This document shows, one piece after another, positions 34,941 through 49,763 of a stretch of DNA of 64,000 nt (position 1 is the stretch's first letter; the number at the start of each line of letters is the position of its first letter). The stretch is from Blumeriella jaapii. Its lineage: Eukaryota; Ascomycota; Leotiomycetes; Helotiales; Drepanopezizaceae. A program made the position numbers and the translations under genes. The stretch is from positions 248,001 through 312,000 of the forward strand of contig VWND01000014.1 in NCBI GenBank assembly GCA_009599575.1. Reading direction: 5' to 3'. The notes under the pieces are model-generated. The model was given only the letters and a program-made list of their open reading frames with translations. It ran no database searches and had not been told where the DNA came from.

Positions 34941-35307
34941 TTTGCAAGTATGTATATATGTATATGTAAGTGTTGTAGGGTATGTGTGAATGTGTATATG
35001 TGTACAGTGTACACATGTAAACGTGTATGTAAATATGTAAATATGTATATCACATTTGTGAGTATATGATTGTGTATGTTTATGTGTAAATGAATAAGGA
35101 TGTAATATGTAAGTGTGTAAATGTATGAGTGTGTAAATGTATAAGTGTGTAATGTATAAGTATGTGATGTATAAGTATATAAATGTACAAGTGTGTAATG
35201 TATAAGTGTGTAAATGTGAACGTAGATATTTGCAACTATGTAATATGTAAACATATATTTGTAATTATATAAACGTGTATCTATCTATCTATGCAAGTGT
35301 GTACACA

Positions 35308-35310
35308 TAT

Positions 35311-35342
<32 letters not shown>
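35308..35342. repeat. (CA)n microsatellite
   Basis: ACATAC units followed by about eleven CA pairs. Confidence 0.9.
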
Positions 35343-35956
35343 CTGGGTGTCTCCGTCCTGCGGCCTCCCACCCCCTCCCCCATTGCTGGTGGCTGCGCAG
35401 ACGACTGTCCCTACATTTTGTCGAGACGACGACGCAAACCTCTCGATCCAGCGTCACTCCTCCCAGCTGCCCTGAATCCTCCATCCAGTACACATACCGA
35501 CGGTGCAGTTCCTCGCCGAAGCCAGCCCACTCGAAGTCGGTCGTTGCCGTTGCGCTTGGCTGCGTTGGCCCTCGCCCTCGCCCTCGCCCGGCCGCTCCCC
35601 CGTCGCTCTATCATTCGTCGACCCCGCCTCGCGATCGCGGCTCAACCTTAAAAACAAAGCCCCTCGTGTTCCACCACCACGAGCAGAGAAGCGAAGCGAA
35701 GCGAAGCAACATCAAATCAAGCCCAGAGACCATCACCACCACCACCACCTCTACCTCCACCACCTCTACCACCTCCACCACCTCCACCTCCACCACCACC
35801 ACCTCCTCCTCCTCCTCCTCCTCGACCCGGCTCCCACCGTCTCCCCGTGCGGCGTCCCCAGAGACCGATTCTCACTGCCGCCCACAGAGAACGATCCTCG
35901 CTGCCGCCCACCGCGCCCACCGCGCCCTCTCCCTCACCCTCCCCCCTCCCGCCACC

Positions 35957-39770
<3,814 letters not shown>

Positions 39771-40413
39771 GTGGGAGAGCTGCATCTCTACACGCTAATC
39801 CCCATCGTTGAGCGCACGGGAACGGAATCCCGAACTTGGACTTCTCCTCTTTATTTCTCTTTCTTTTTTCCGGAGTTGTTCTAAAAGCCGCATATGGAGG
39901 GGGGGGTGGGGGGCTCGGAGTTCTTTTTCTCGGTTAATTACCTATTTGCTTTTCGTGTGGTGTGGCGAAACCCTATAGAGTAACTATTCACGATGGCATG
40001 AGATGAGCGAAAAGGGATATGGGATGCAATGAATGTGAGATAGGGTGAGGGGGGGAGGGAGAGATGGGGGAAGGAAAAGAGAGGCAAGAGATGAATAAGT
40101 TGGGTTTGGTTGGGTGGGTTTGGTTGGGATGAGTTGGGTTGGGTTGGGTCATGACTTGGCTTCTAGATAATGCGCACGCAACTGCTCTGCCATGCTCTGC
40201 TATGCTATGAAATGGAACAACAGACAGACAGACACAGACATGTAATGCAATGCAATACAGCCCTCTCACCACAGTCACTTCCTTCCTTCCTTCCTTCCGC
40301 TCGCTTCTGGTACTTACTTGCTTGCTTACTTGCTTGTTTACTCACTTGCTGTACGGTACCTAGGTAGGTTGCACCCAGCCACCGGTATACCTACTTACAT
40401 ATAGGTATGGAGG

Positions 40414-40425
40414 TATGTATGTACC

Positions 40426-40457
<32 letters not shown>

Positions 40458-40498
40458 TGTATGTATGTGTATGTATGTATGTATGTATGTATGTGTGT
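40414..40498. repeat. (TATG)n microsatellite
   Basis: About eighteen TATG units with a few TGTG interruptions. Confidence 0.92.
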
Positions 40499-40500
40499 AA

Positions 40501-40672
40501 ATATCCATACATCCATACATCTATACATCTATACATCTATACATCTATACATCTTTACATCTTTACATCTTTACATCTTTACATCTTTACATCTTTACAT
40601 CTTTACATTTTTATATCTTTACATCTTTACATCTTTACATTTTTACATCTCTACATCTACACATATAAAAAC
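40501..40672. repeat. (ACATCT)n-type array
   Basis: Units of ATACATCT then TTACATCT, eight bases each, about twenty copies. It is directly adjacent to the TATG array. Confidence 0.9.
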
Positions 40673-40979
40673 ACATACAAAAGCAAGGTTACCTACCTAC
40701 CCATCCATCCACCCACCTATCCTCCACCACCAACACACACCCAGAAAACAGTAAGCAACTGCGCGAGCAACGCACAAAGCCACAATGCAACGATGCCACG
40801 ATGCCACGATGTAATCTACCACTTACCTGCTTACTTGCCTGCCTACCTGCGTGCCTGCCTGCTCTCTTCTTTCCTCCACTTACTTACTTGCCTACCTGCC
40901 TGCTTGCCTGCCTGCCTGCTCTCTTCTTTCCTCCACCGTTCTTTTTTTCCTCCACCGTTCTTCTTTCCTCCGCCGTTCT

Positions 40980-41117
40980 ACCATGCCATACCATACCATA
41001 CCATACCGTTCCATACCATACCATACCATACCATACCATACCATACCATTCCATGCCATACCATACCATACCATACCATACCATACCATACCATACCATA
41101 CCATACCATACCATACC
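40980..41117. repeat. (CCATA)n pentanucleotide array
   Basis: About 27 units of CCATA with GTTCC and ATTCC interruptions, ending about 60 bp left of the element A LTR. Confidence 0.95.
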
Positions 41118-41175
41118 CATACCGTGTTGAGGTCATGGTCGTGTTGAGGTCGTGGTCGTGTTAAGGTCGTGTTAA

Positions 41176-41350
41176 TGTGAGGGGATGAAACGTCAGTTCG
41201 TTGGTCACGTGGTCCGAAGGTCACGTTGTTGTCACGTGACATCGGAGCCCGCACACACTGTATCTTAGACCTTACGACACCTCTAAACTTAGAACCCCGT
41301 AATCAATGCAAATTATTTACGAACCTTCTGCTCGTTCGCACCCCTTGACA
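41176..41350 (+). repeat. 5' LTR of element A
   Basis: Starts TGTGAGGGG and ends CCCCTTGACA (TG...CA). It is much less RIP-mutated than the 3' partner. Confidence 0.92.
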
Positions 41351-43347
41351 TATTAACTACCAAACCCCCTTTGACACCCCTATTTCAGCCCTTAAGCTGA
41401 AAAGGCCTGCCAACTCTGTTTTGCCCTTGCGCATACGGAAAACAAACCTCATCGCGACAACGACCCCTACGACCCTTCAAAAATAACCTTTACGATCTTT
41501 ACGAAACGACCACCCTTTCTGACATAAGACTTATATTTAAAAAACCCTGTTTCTGCTTCTGCCTACATCCCGGAACCGAACGAAATACACTTTACGCTTC
41601 TTCCTTAACGGGTACCAAAATGTCGGAACTTTTTAAATTGTCGGAACCCTTTAAATGCTCTATTTTAAGGCTTTTTGAATACCCCCGATCAAATCGCCGC
41701 CGCTCTGATCGCTAATACAAAAGCCTGCTTTCGCGAAATCCTCGATATTTTCGCTTACGCGGTAAAATAAAAACGATATAATAATATTATTTAAAGCCAA
41801 GCTAATTAATTAAGCTTAAAAATTAAATATTCAAACGGTATAATACTAGGAAAAAAAGACGTTTTAAAAGAAAATAATTTAAAATCTCGAAGCCGAACTT
41901 ATTAATTTCCGAAAACAAGCTTTTACTAGTCAGAATATACTAAGCACCGAGAAAAAAACATTTGCTTTTTTCGATTCCGATAAATTTACTAATTCGGATA
42001 GCATTAAAAACGTTACAAAGCATTTTACCACTTTTTTTTAAAATATGATTCTGAAGCTCCGTTTTAATCAGAATTAATATACGACCGAACAGAATCGTAT
42101 AAGCTATTTCTTTTCCCGCCTTTCCGATACAGCCAAAAATGCTTTACAAAAAAGTTTACGTACGGATAGTATTTTCTTTTATTTTACTATTGCAAAAATA
42201 ATTCAAGTCTTATAATAATCGTTCGGTATTTTTAATTAATAAGCAAATGCATTTAAAAAAATTTTATTTTTTAAGCAAAACAATCAATTCCTATCTACTT
42301 TTTTTTTTTTACCTGGCTAGAAGTTAAAAGCTATATTAAATTTAATAACGAAGCTGCTATCGCAATTTTACGCGAAGCTTTTTATTCTGATATTATTATT
42401 CGTTTGTCGTATACTAACCCTTCCGATTTAAAAACCGATCTTATTGGTTTCTACGCTTAAATGCGCGAAACCGATACCGTTTTTCGATAATTAAATTTTA
42501 ATTATTATAAAACAAAAGGCCGCCACGTAGAAATGACTTTTTTTTTTATTCCCGCATTTAAAACCATTATTACGATTATTATCCAAAGCGATTTTATAAA
42601 CTTCAGCGCCACCCAAACTAAAATAATTATTTGAATCGCAGCCGATATAGCGAAAAACAAACGCCTAATAAGAAATGCCGAAAAGCTAGCTCGCCGAACC
42701 TACCTTTTTGCTAACAACTTCTGCCTATAGTATGCTAGCGATAAACACCGAGCTGCTGACTGCTCCGATTTCTTTTAAATTAAAAAAGCTAAAGCCGAAG
42801 CAAAAAAGTCGGGAAACTAATTGTTTTTAATAATTATTATTATTAAAAACTTTTGAAAAATAAATCAGAATTATCTGCTTTAAACGGCGTTCCGGAATTA
42901 TATTTAATATTACCTTATATTATAATTATTAATAATATACATATCAAAACCTATTTTTTAAACGATTTCGAAGCTACCGATAATTTTATTAATTATTTTT
43001 TCGTATAATACTACGAATTAACCTTTATTTTATTTACTAATCCACGTAAACTTACCGTGGTTAACGGTCGCTTTTTTATATACGGCGACGTTATTTACCA
43101 AGTTTTTTTTTATATCAAAATAGCTAGCTATACCGAATTAATTACAACTTTTATTATAAAACTAAGGAAATACGACTTTATTTTAAGGAAACCTTGGCTT
43201 CGAAAACACAACTCTTATATTAATTAAATTAAAAACACTTTTTGTTTTAATTTAAACTTTTGCCGTACGAATTGCTTGCTTTAGCATTTTTATTAATTGG
43301 CTATCCCAGGCTTAATTTAAAAACGCCATTTTTACAAAATAATCGTT
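41351..43347 (+). pseudogene. element A gag and protease remnant
   Basis: AT-rich and stop-filled. Around 42955-43000 a degenerate stretch fits an aspartic protease site of the GATDNFIN type, with the catalytic Gly changed (reads DFEATDNFIN). Upstream Lys/Phe-rich sequence is presumably gag. No usable frame remains. Confidence 0.55.
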
Positions 43348-43352
43348 CAACC
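43348..43352. other. target-site duplication of element B, left copy
   Basis: CAACC directly before the 5' LTR of B, repeated at 49759-49763 directly after its 3' LTR. Both lie inside element A. Confidence 0.93.
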
Positions 43353-43619
43353 TGTAACGACTCACTCGTTTGCCCCTCGCGTCACCCCAGCAACTACGTA
43401 TAGTTGCAAGCTCCCTGGTCTCCTGGTGGGTCTCCCATCAACTGTGGAGACTATCATATATATAAGGCTCTCTCCCCTTAGCAACCTCTGCCTTCTGCAG
43501 TTGTTAATTCTAAGTGAATATCTTTGTTGTTACAAAACCAAAGGCTCGTTTCTCATACCATATGAACACGGCGACCAATTGACTAATCTCCCAGCCCTTC
43601 GACTGATTAGATCGTCACA
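43353..43619 (+). repeat. 5' LTR of element B, with internal promoter
   Basis: A TATA box (TATATATAAGG) at 43457-43466 probably drives the element transcript. Compared with the 3' LTR I count eight substitutions, all A/G on the plus strand, and one single-T indel. Confidence 0.93.
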
Positions 43620-43742
43620 TTATCAACAACTCTTTTTCTACGCTGGCGACGGCGTAAACTATCTCTCCCCTCGAATTCCTCACGGGTCACACCAAAGTGA
43701 TCGACCGGTCGTGAAAAGGCCTATTTCCGCACTTCGCGAAGA

Positions 43743-45230
43743 ATGGCTCCTATTCAACGATCCCCCCCTCAGCAGAGCTTTTCAACTCCTGCTACTACAC
43801 CTCAACCTCCCTCCTCCTCTCAATCAGCGAAGAAGCAACCTCCCCCAAAAGCTTCTTCTTCTGAAAAACAGTCCTCCCCCCGAGGAAAGAAAAACAAAGG
43901 AAAAAGCAGAGCGCCAACCACTTCGCCTGCCACCTCCCAGCCTAGCGCTGAGAACGTTCAGTTGAAACTCCTGCAAAATCAACTAAAGAAAGCGCAAAAG
44001 CGTAAACGACAACTTCTGGAAGCTATGCGGTTGCGACAGACCCCTCAATCAGAGCGTTTAGTAGAATCTATCGAACGTGCCTCTGCCAGTCGCGAATCTG
44101 CTGCTCCTCCCCCTCCTCGCAACGTCTCATTTCAACCAACAGACGCTGCAAACCAACCTCCACGCTCTTCGCGAACTCTCTTTAGATCTCCCCCTGACGG
44201 CCAAGACCCTAGCGCGCCTTTTGAACGCTATGATTCCCATTTATCTGCTGACTCTCGACTAGCTCGTATAAAGCGCGTTCCGAACCTTAAGTTTAAGCTA
44301 AATGATGGTGAAGATTACAAAGCACGCCACTGAGAGACTAGAGTTCTCGACAACCTCGAACTCTACCACGACTACTTCGCTAGCGATCGATCCCGCAAAA
44401 ATTACATACTCGATCAGACCGAAAGCGTAGCAAGAGAGTTCCTGACCCCGCGTATCTTGGACCGTTCCGACCCTACACCTCCCGAAGAATTAATGAAAGA
44501 AGTCGCCGATTTCCTAGCCGACCCTTCAGACGTTCAAAGGGCGGAAGACGAGTTCAAGATGCTTGCAATAAGTACGCACGACGACTTTTGGCGATTCTAC
44601 CTGCGATTCTCCACCCTCGCAGCGAACGCCCAAATACGAACTGACAAACAGCTTCGAGACGCCCTTCGCGACAAAATACCAAGGCGTCTACGAGAAAAGC
44701 TGCACTTGGAATAAGCGCGTACAACGACCTTCAAGGATTGGCTCACCGCCGTCCGTCAAGAAAAACAAGATCAGTTGGCTGAACGAACTCTATACGCGAG
44801 TCGCTCTTCAACCAAATCTACCACCCATCAAGATGGTAAGTCCTCAACCAAAGCGTACTACGAGTCAAATCGTACGTACGAGAGTCGTCCAAGTGCTCCA
44901 CAGGCTCCCCCTCAGCCCCCTGTTCTTCCTCCTCCTCCACGCCAGAACGCCCCCCCTAGCGTTCTTCCCTTTCGATCGGACCAACGACAACGCTCGTCCT
45001 CTACTCCACACCAGAAGGTTCGAAGCCAATCTGCACGACCCTCTACGGGCCGACCCTCGGTTCCACCCAAAAGCCCTCCCAGGCTGGTAAGTGTAAACGA
45101 GGTCGAACCGGCCGAGGATTCGCCCTCTGATAGTGGTAGTAAAGACGAAAACCCCCCTCCAGACGACTTCCAAAACGCACACGAGAAAGTCGAAGGCTCT
45201 CCCGCCAGTCGGAGAAACGCCCAGGCCTAA
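43743..45230 (+). pseudogene. element B gag
   Basis: Starts at ATG 43743 (MAPIQRSPPQQSF). A Ser/Pro/Gln-rich part and a basic coiled-coil-like stretch (LQNQLKKAQKRKRQLLEAMR) precede the capsid-like region (FKLNDGEDY, then LDNLELYHDYFASDR and FWRFYLRFSTLAANAQIR). The frame carries TGA at 44331, where element C keeps TGG, and TAA at 44712, which C shares. It ends at TAA 45228-45230, also shared by C. After the capsid comes a Ser/Pro-rich tail with no zinc knuckle that I can see. The first break makes gag non-functional as it stands. Confidence 0.85.
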
Positions 45231-48200
45231 GCAAAGCCTCCTTCTTAGGCGTGTTGCGCGATATGCGTTACCTTGACGTTCGAAAGCTTCTTGGTAGCGA
45301 CTCACTGACAATCCCCGTTACACTCACCAAGAATAGCCTTTCGTACAAAGTGAAAGCGCTCGCCGACTCTGAAGCGAACGGTTATGCGTTAATCGATTCG
45401 GCGCTGATCAAGTCCCTTTCTTTCTTTTTAAAACCTTTGATTCAACCTCTCCCGGCTCCTTTTCCTGTAAAAGGGTATAATAGAGCTCGTGGCCATTCAA
45501 TTACACATTTTACGCTTCTCAACCTTATTGTTAACAATCGAATACAATCGTTCACTCCTTTCTTGATCACCAACCTCGGAAATCATAGTATGATTTTAGG
45601 AAAAGCTTGGCTGGCCGAACACCAAGTTCTACTAGACTGTAATAAACGCAAGCTTCATTGGCCGAAGTCTTACCCTCCCACAGCCTCTTACGCTCGTTGT
45701 ATTAAAGTCTCTCATTTGCACCCCCGAAAGATTCAATCTCGCCACCAAAACGACGCTGTGAGACGTAACAAGAACCTTGACCAATTATGACAGACCTACG
45801 ACGCTGTGCGAAGCGCGAAAAGGTCGAATTTCACTCGCGGTGCCAATTTCGATGGCGACGCCAATGGGATAATACAAGAAATTACACCACCTTCCCAGGC
45901 TGCCGATCCCCCTTCTATTATTTCTTCCCCTTCTCTTCTCCCTTCGTCAAAACAGCTTCCTCGTTCTACGAAAAACAATTACACCAAAGACCGAAAAAAG
46001 GCCCTCGCCGCGATGGCCTTTCAGCTTAATATAATCGATAGTTCAGACAAACCACCTCCTGAACCTCCCAAACGACCAATTCGAAAACGAGTCCCTCAAC
46101 CTACTACTTACCCAATCTCCATCTGCCAGATCACTGCACACGCTTTCAAGCTGATCTCCAGAAAGGAAGCAGTTGAAGTGTTTTCAACCTCCCTGTACGA
46201 AATCGACAGAATACTAGACGACCTTACGTACAACACTTCCCTCAAGACCCAATCTCACAGTCTTTTCGAACGTTTCAGGACCAATGAAATATCGATTTCG
46301 ACCCTTTCAACCAGCTTAGCGGAGCTAACTTCGAATAAACCTTCCCTCGAATCTCTCCCCCCGGAGTACAAAAACCTCGAACACGTGTTTTCTAAGGCCG
46401 CCAATAACGAGCTAGCCCCTCACCGGCCCTACGACCACAAGATCGAGCTCACTATAAGTGAAAAAGAGCTGAAATACACTCCTTTGTACAAAATGTCGAT
46501 TCCAAAGCTCGAGATTGTCAAGACCTACCTGCAAGACAACCTTGACAAAGGTTTCATCGAACCTTCCACCGCTCCCTTCGCTGCTCCAGTGCTTTTCGCT
46601 AAAAAACCCGACGGTTCACTGCGTTTCTATATCGACTATCGAGCCCTCAATAATATTACTCGTAAAGATCGCTACCCCCTCCCCCTCATCGATAAGACCC
46701 TTGCTCGTCTCTCGGAAGCGCGAATCTTTACGAAGCTCGATATTCGTCAAGCCTTTCACAAAATTCGAATGGACCCCGCCAATGAAGAACTGACGACGTT
46801 TCGTACGCGTTACGGCGCCTATAAATGCAAGGTGCTACCTTTTGGCCTCACTAATGGACCCGCAACTTACCAACGCTACATAAACGACGTTCTCTTCGAC
46901 TATTTGAACGATTTCTGCACTGCATACCTGGATGACATTCTCATCTACTCGTCCGACCCTTTGGAACACGCCACACACGTTCGCAAGGTGCTCCAAAAGC
47001 TCGCTGACGCTGAATTACAGGCCGATATTCGGAAGTCTGAATTCAACGTTACTCGGACCCGTTACCTAGGCTTCATCATCTCGACTAAAGGCCTAGAAGT
47101 AGATCCAGAGAAAGTCTCCGTGGTCGCCCACTGGAAGCCTCCTACTACTGTAAAAAGTGTACAGAGCTTCCTTGGTTTTTGTAACTTCTACCGACGTTTC
47201 ATTCGAGACTACGGTATAATTGCAAAGCCTCTGGTCCATTTAACCAAGGCTAACGTTCCTTTCAATTTCACTTCTGAGTGTCAGGAGAGTTTCGACCTCC
47301 TTACACTAGCCCTTACTACTGCACCAGTTCTACAACATTACAGGCAAGACCTTCCCTGCATATTGGAGACTGACGCTTCCGACGGCGTAGTAGCTTCTGT
47401 GCTTTCGCAACTCCATGGCGACGACTGGCTCCCAATCGCCTACTTCAGCAAAACCATGGCCCCCGCAAAGCTAAACTACGTCGTACACGACAAAAAGATG
47501 CTCGCAATCGTAAGATCTCTAGGCAACTTTCGTGCTGAACTAGCTGGCTCAGTTCATCAGATCAAAATAATCACTGATCACAAGGCCTTGAAGTACTTTA
47601 TGACCTCCAAACCCTTGAACGCTCGACAGGCACGCTGGGCCGAGCTCCTCGCCGACTACAACTTTCTCATTACGTACAGACCAGGTAAACACAACCCTCT
47701 GGCTGACGCACTAACACGTCGTACGAGCGAACTCGACCGCCAAAACTCCCTTAAACGCACCCAGCGCCTGCAAGCACTCCTTCGAGCCGATCAAATCGAT
47801 CACCGCCTTTTGACTAAAAAACTTCGACCGCCCACGGCCTCCGAAACAGCTGTTTCTATCGTTGAAATAGCTGATCTCTCACCCGCACTCCGTGTCGTTG
47901 ACCAACTTCTCCACGCTAATCGCACAGCTAGCAGCCTGATGGCCCTCCGAAAGAAAACTGTACGAAACGCTACGAAGGAGAACGACAACAACACTCCGTA
48001 TACACTTAAACGCGACCTGCTGCTATATCACGGTCGCCTGATAGTACCAGACGTCGATCACCTTCGTTTGGCCTTTGTACGAGAAGTGCACGACCAGATC
48101 TCCACCGCTCACCCCAGCGCTCGCAAGACTACGCAATTGCTCTCGGACCAATACTATTGGCAAGATATAACAGCCTTCGTAAAACAATACTGTCGCAACT

Positions 48201-49492
48201 GCCACGCTTGTCGAAAGAGTTCTGTTCCAAAAGATAAGCGCCCCGGCCTCCTTCAGCCTCTTCCTGTTCCTGACCACCCTTAGGAGCACGTTACAATGGA
48301 CTTTTGCAGCTTCAACAAAAACAAACACGGTTACGATAACGTATTCGTAATAATAAATCGCTTTTCCAAGCAGGCTATTTCGATCCCCTGCCACAAGAAT
48401 ATCGACGCTCGAGGCCTCGCCAAACTGTATATATTCCATATGTACAAGTATTTTGGCCCTCCAAAAAGTATTATTAGCGATCGTAGCCCCCAGTATTGGT
48501 CTACCTTCTGGTCTGAATTGAACAAAATACTCGGTACGCAACTGAAGCTTTCGACAGCCGCTCACCCTAAAACCGACGGTCAGACCGAAATTTACAACCA
48601 ATACCTGCAAAAACACCTTCGACCCTTCGTAAACTTCTATCAAAACGACTGGAGCGAATTTCTCCCAATGATGGATTTCGCCCAAATAATCCTCCCTCAC
48701 GAAAGTCTAGGTGGCCTTTCACCCTTTGAAATTATACACGGTTACACTCCCCACACCAATTGGAACTGGAAGCTCGATACTTCCCCCTCCCCCAACCCCT
48801 CACACAAGCTAAACGCAGACGAAGCTCGTGCGTACGCTCGCCGCCACTACGACGCCTGGAACCTCGCCAAATCGCACCTCCAACAAGCCCACGACAAAAT
48901 GAAAAGAAGTGCGAATAGGTCTCGCCGCGCGAACGATTTTGACGTTGGCGACTACGTATGGCTCGATATGCGCCCATTTCCGACCTCCCGGCCCTCCCGC
49001 AAGCTCGACAACCCTACAAACGGCCCTTTCAAGATTGTAGCCAAAATTTTCGACAACGCTTTCAAGCTAGACCTTCCTAGTACTATAAACGTACACCCAG
49101 TTTTTCACGCTAGTCGACTGCGTAAAGCAGCTGACGACGCGCTCCCAGGTCAGGTTAACCCAGCCCCTGAACCTATCAATATAACTAATGAGCTTGAATA
49201 CGAAGTCGAAAAATTGATCGCCTGTCGAATACAGCGAAAAACCCTTCAGTACAAAGCTTCTTAGGTAGGCTTAAATAAAGATCTCACGTGGTACCCCGCG
49301 TCTGACTTTATGTACGCTCCCCTGAAAGTGCGCGACTTTCATTTGGCGCATAAGAAGCTCCCCGATCCTCCTGCAAAACTTGTAGACTGGCTAAAAGCGT
49401 ATTCCGAAGGTTTGGACTCGTACGATCACTTGGATAGCGACGTACCAATGGATAAAAGCTCGAAAGCGCGCTTTTTTCGGACGAGGGGGTAG
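45231..49492 (+). pseudogene. element B pol (protease, RT, RNase H, integrase, chromodomain)
   Basis: Pol lies in the -1 frame relative to gag. Protease: ALADSEANGYALIDS, where the usual DSG/DTG has Glu for Gly. Reverse transcriptase: KKPDGSLRFYIDYRALN, and an intact YLDD at 46925-46936. RNase H: ETDASD at about 47370. Integrase: His-Cys zinc motif ending CRNCHAC, then MDF, SDRSPQY and GQTE for the DDE triad. The chromodomain-like tail follows from about 49195 (EYEVEKLIACR, then LTWYPASDF after a stop). In-frame stops: TGA 45788, TAG 48281 and TAG 49262, each at a place where Trp is expected. The longest intact piece is 45806-48283 (825 codons), with complete RT and RNase H. Confidence 0.9.
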
Positions 49493-49758
49493 TATGACGA
49501 CTCACTCGTTGCCCCTCGCGTCACCCCAGCAACTACGTATAATTGCAAGCTCCCTGGTCTCCTGGTGGGTCTCCCATCAACTGTGGAGACTATCATGTAT
49601 ATAAGGCTCTCTCCCCTTAGCAACCTCTGCCTTCTGCAGTTGTTAATTCTAAATGAATATCTTTGTTGTTACAAAACCAAAGGCTCGTTTCTCATACCAT
49701 ATGAACACGGCGACCAGTTGACTGATCTCCCAGCCCTTCGACTAATTAGATCGTCACA
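49493..49758 (+). repeat. 3' LTR of element B
   Basis: Starts TATGACGA (TGTGACGA with one G-to-A change) and ends TCGTCACA. CAACC follows at 49759-49763. Confidence 0.93.
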
Positions 49759-49763
49759 CAACC

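Larger units (their letters stand above)
34138..35956. other. repeat-rich spacer before PKC1
   Basis: This 1.8-kb stretch contains no supported gene. After a GC-rich part with TGCGGTGC repeats (34508-34580), almost everything from 34619 to 35342 is GTAA-, GTGTAAGT- and CA-type simple sequence. From 35345 it becomes the CT-rich leader of PKC1, with CCACCT arrays at 35733-35822. Long frames over 34600-35250 are repeat artefacts. Confidence 0.6.
39771..41175. other. repeat-rich spacer between PKC1 and the transposon compartment
   Basis: This 1.4-kb stretch holds the PKC1 3'UTR, GGTTGGGT repeats (40096-40150), (TATG)n, (ACATCT)n, CTTGC/CTGCC-type arrays (40270-40350, 40820-40935), a CCATA array and a TGGTCGTG-rich patch that abuts the 5' LTR of element A. 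No gene. Confidence 0.6.
43353..49758 (+). mobile_element. element B: nearly complete Ty3/gypsy chromovirus, lightly RIP-mutated
   Basis: 6406 bp with LTRs of 267 bp (43353-43619) and 266 bp (49493-49758). The LTR ends form an inverted repeat (consensus TGTGACGA...TCGTCACA), and the insertion is flanked by CAACC. Domain order is gag, protease, reverse transcriptase, RNase H, integrase and a chromodomain-like C-terminus, which defines the chromovirus branch of Ty3/gypsy. Coding sequence is close to host composition but broken by a few stops, mostly Trp TGG changed to TAG or TGA. It is therefore probably not autonomous. Two related copies, D and C, lie to the right. Confidence 0.95.

Noticed and set aside
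33974..35254. 426-codon minus-strand frame rich in Thr, His, Tyr and Leu
   Set aside because: Translation of the GTGTAAGT satellite read in reverse; its 5' end is repeat and its 3' end is antisense to the acyl-CoA dehydrogenase.
40407..41254. Long frames over the TATG, ACATCT and CCATA arrays on both strands
   Set aside because: Periodic translations of microsatellites.
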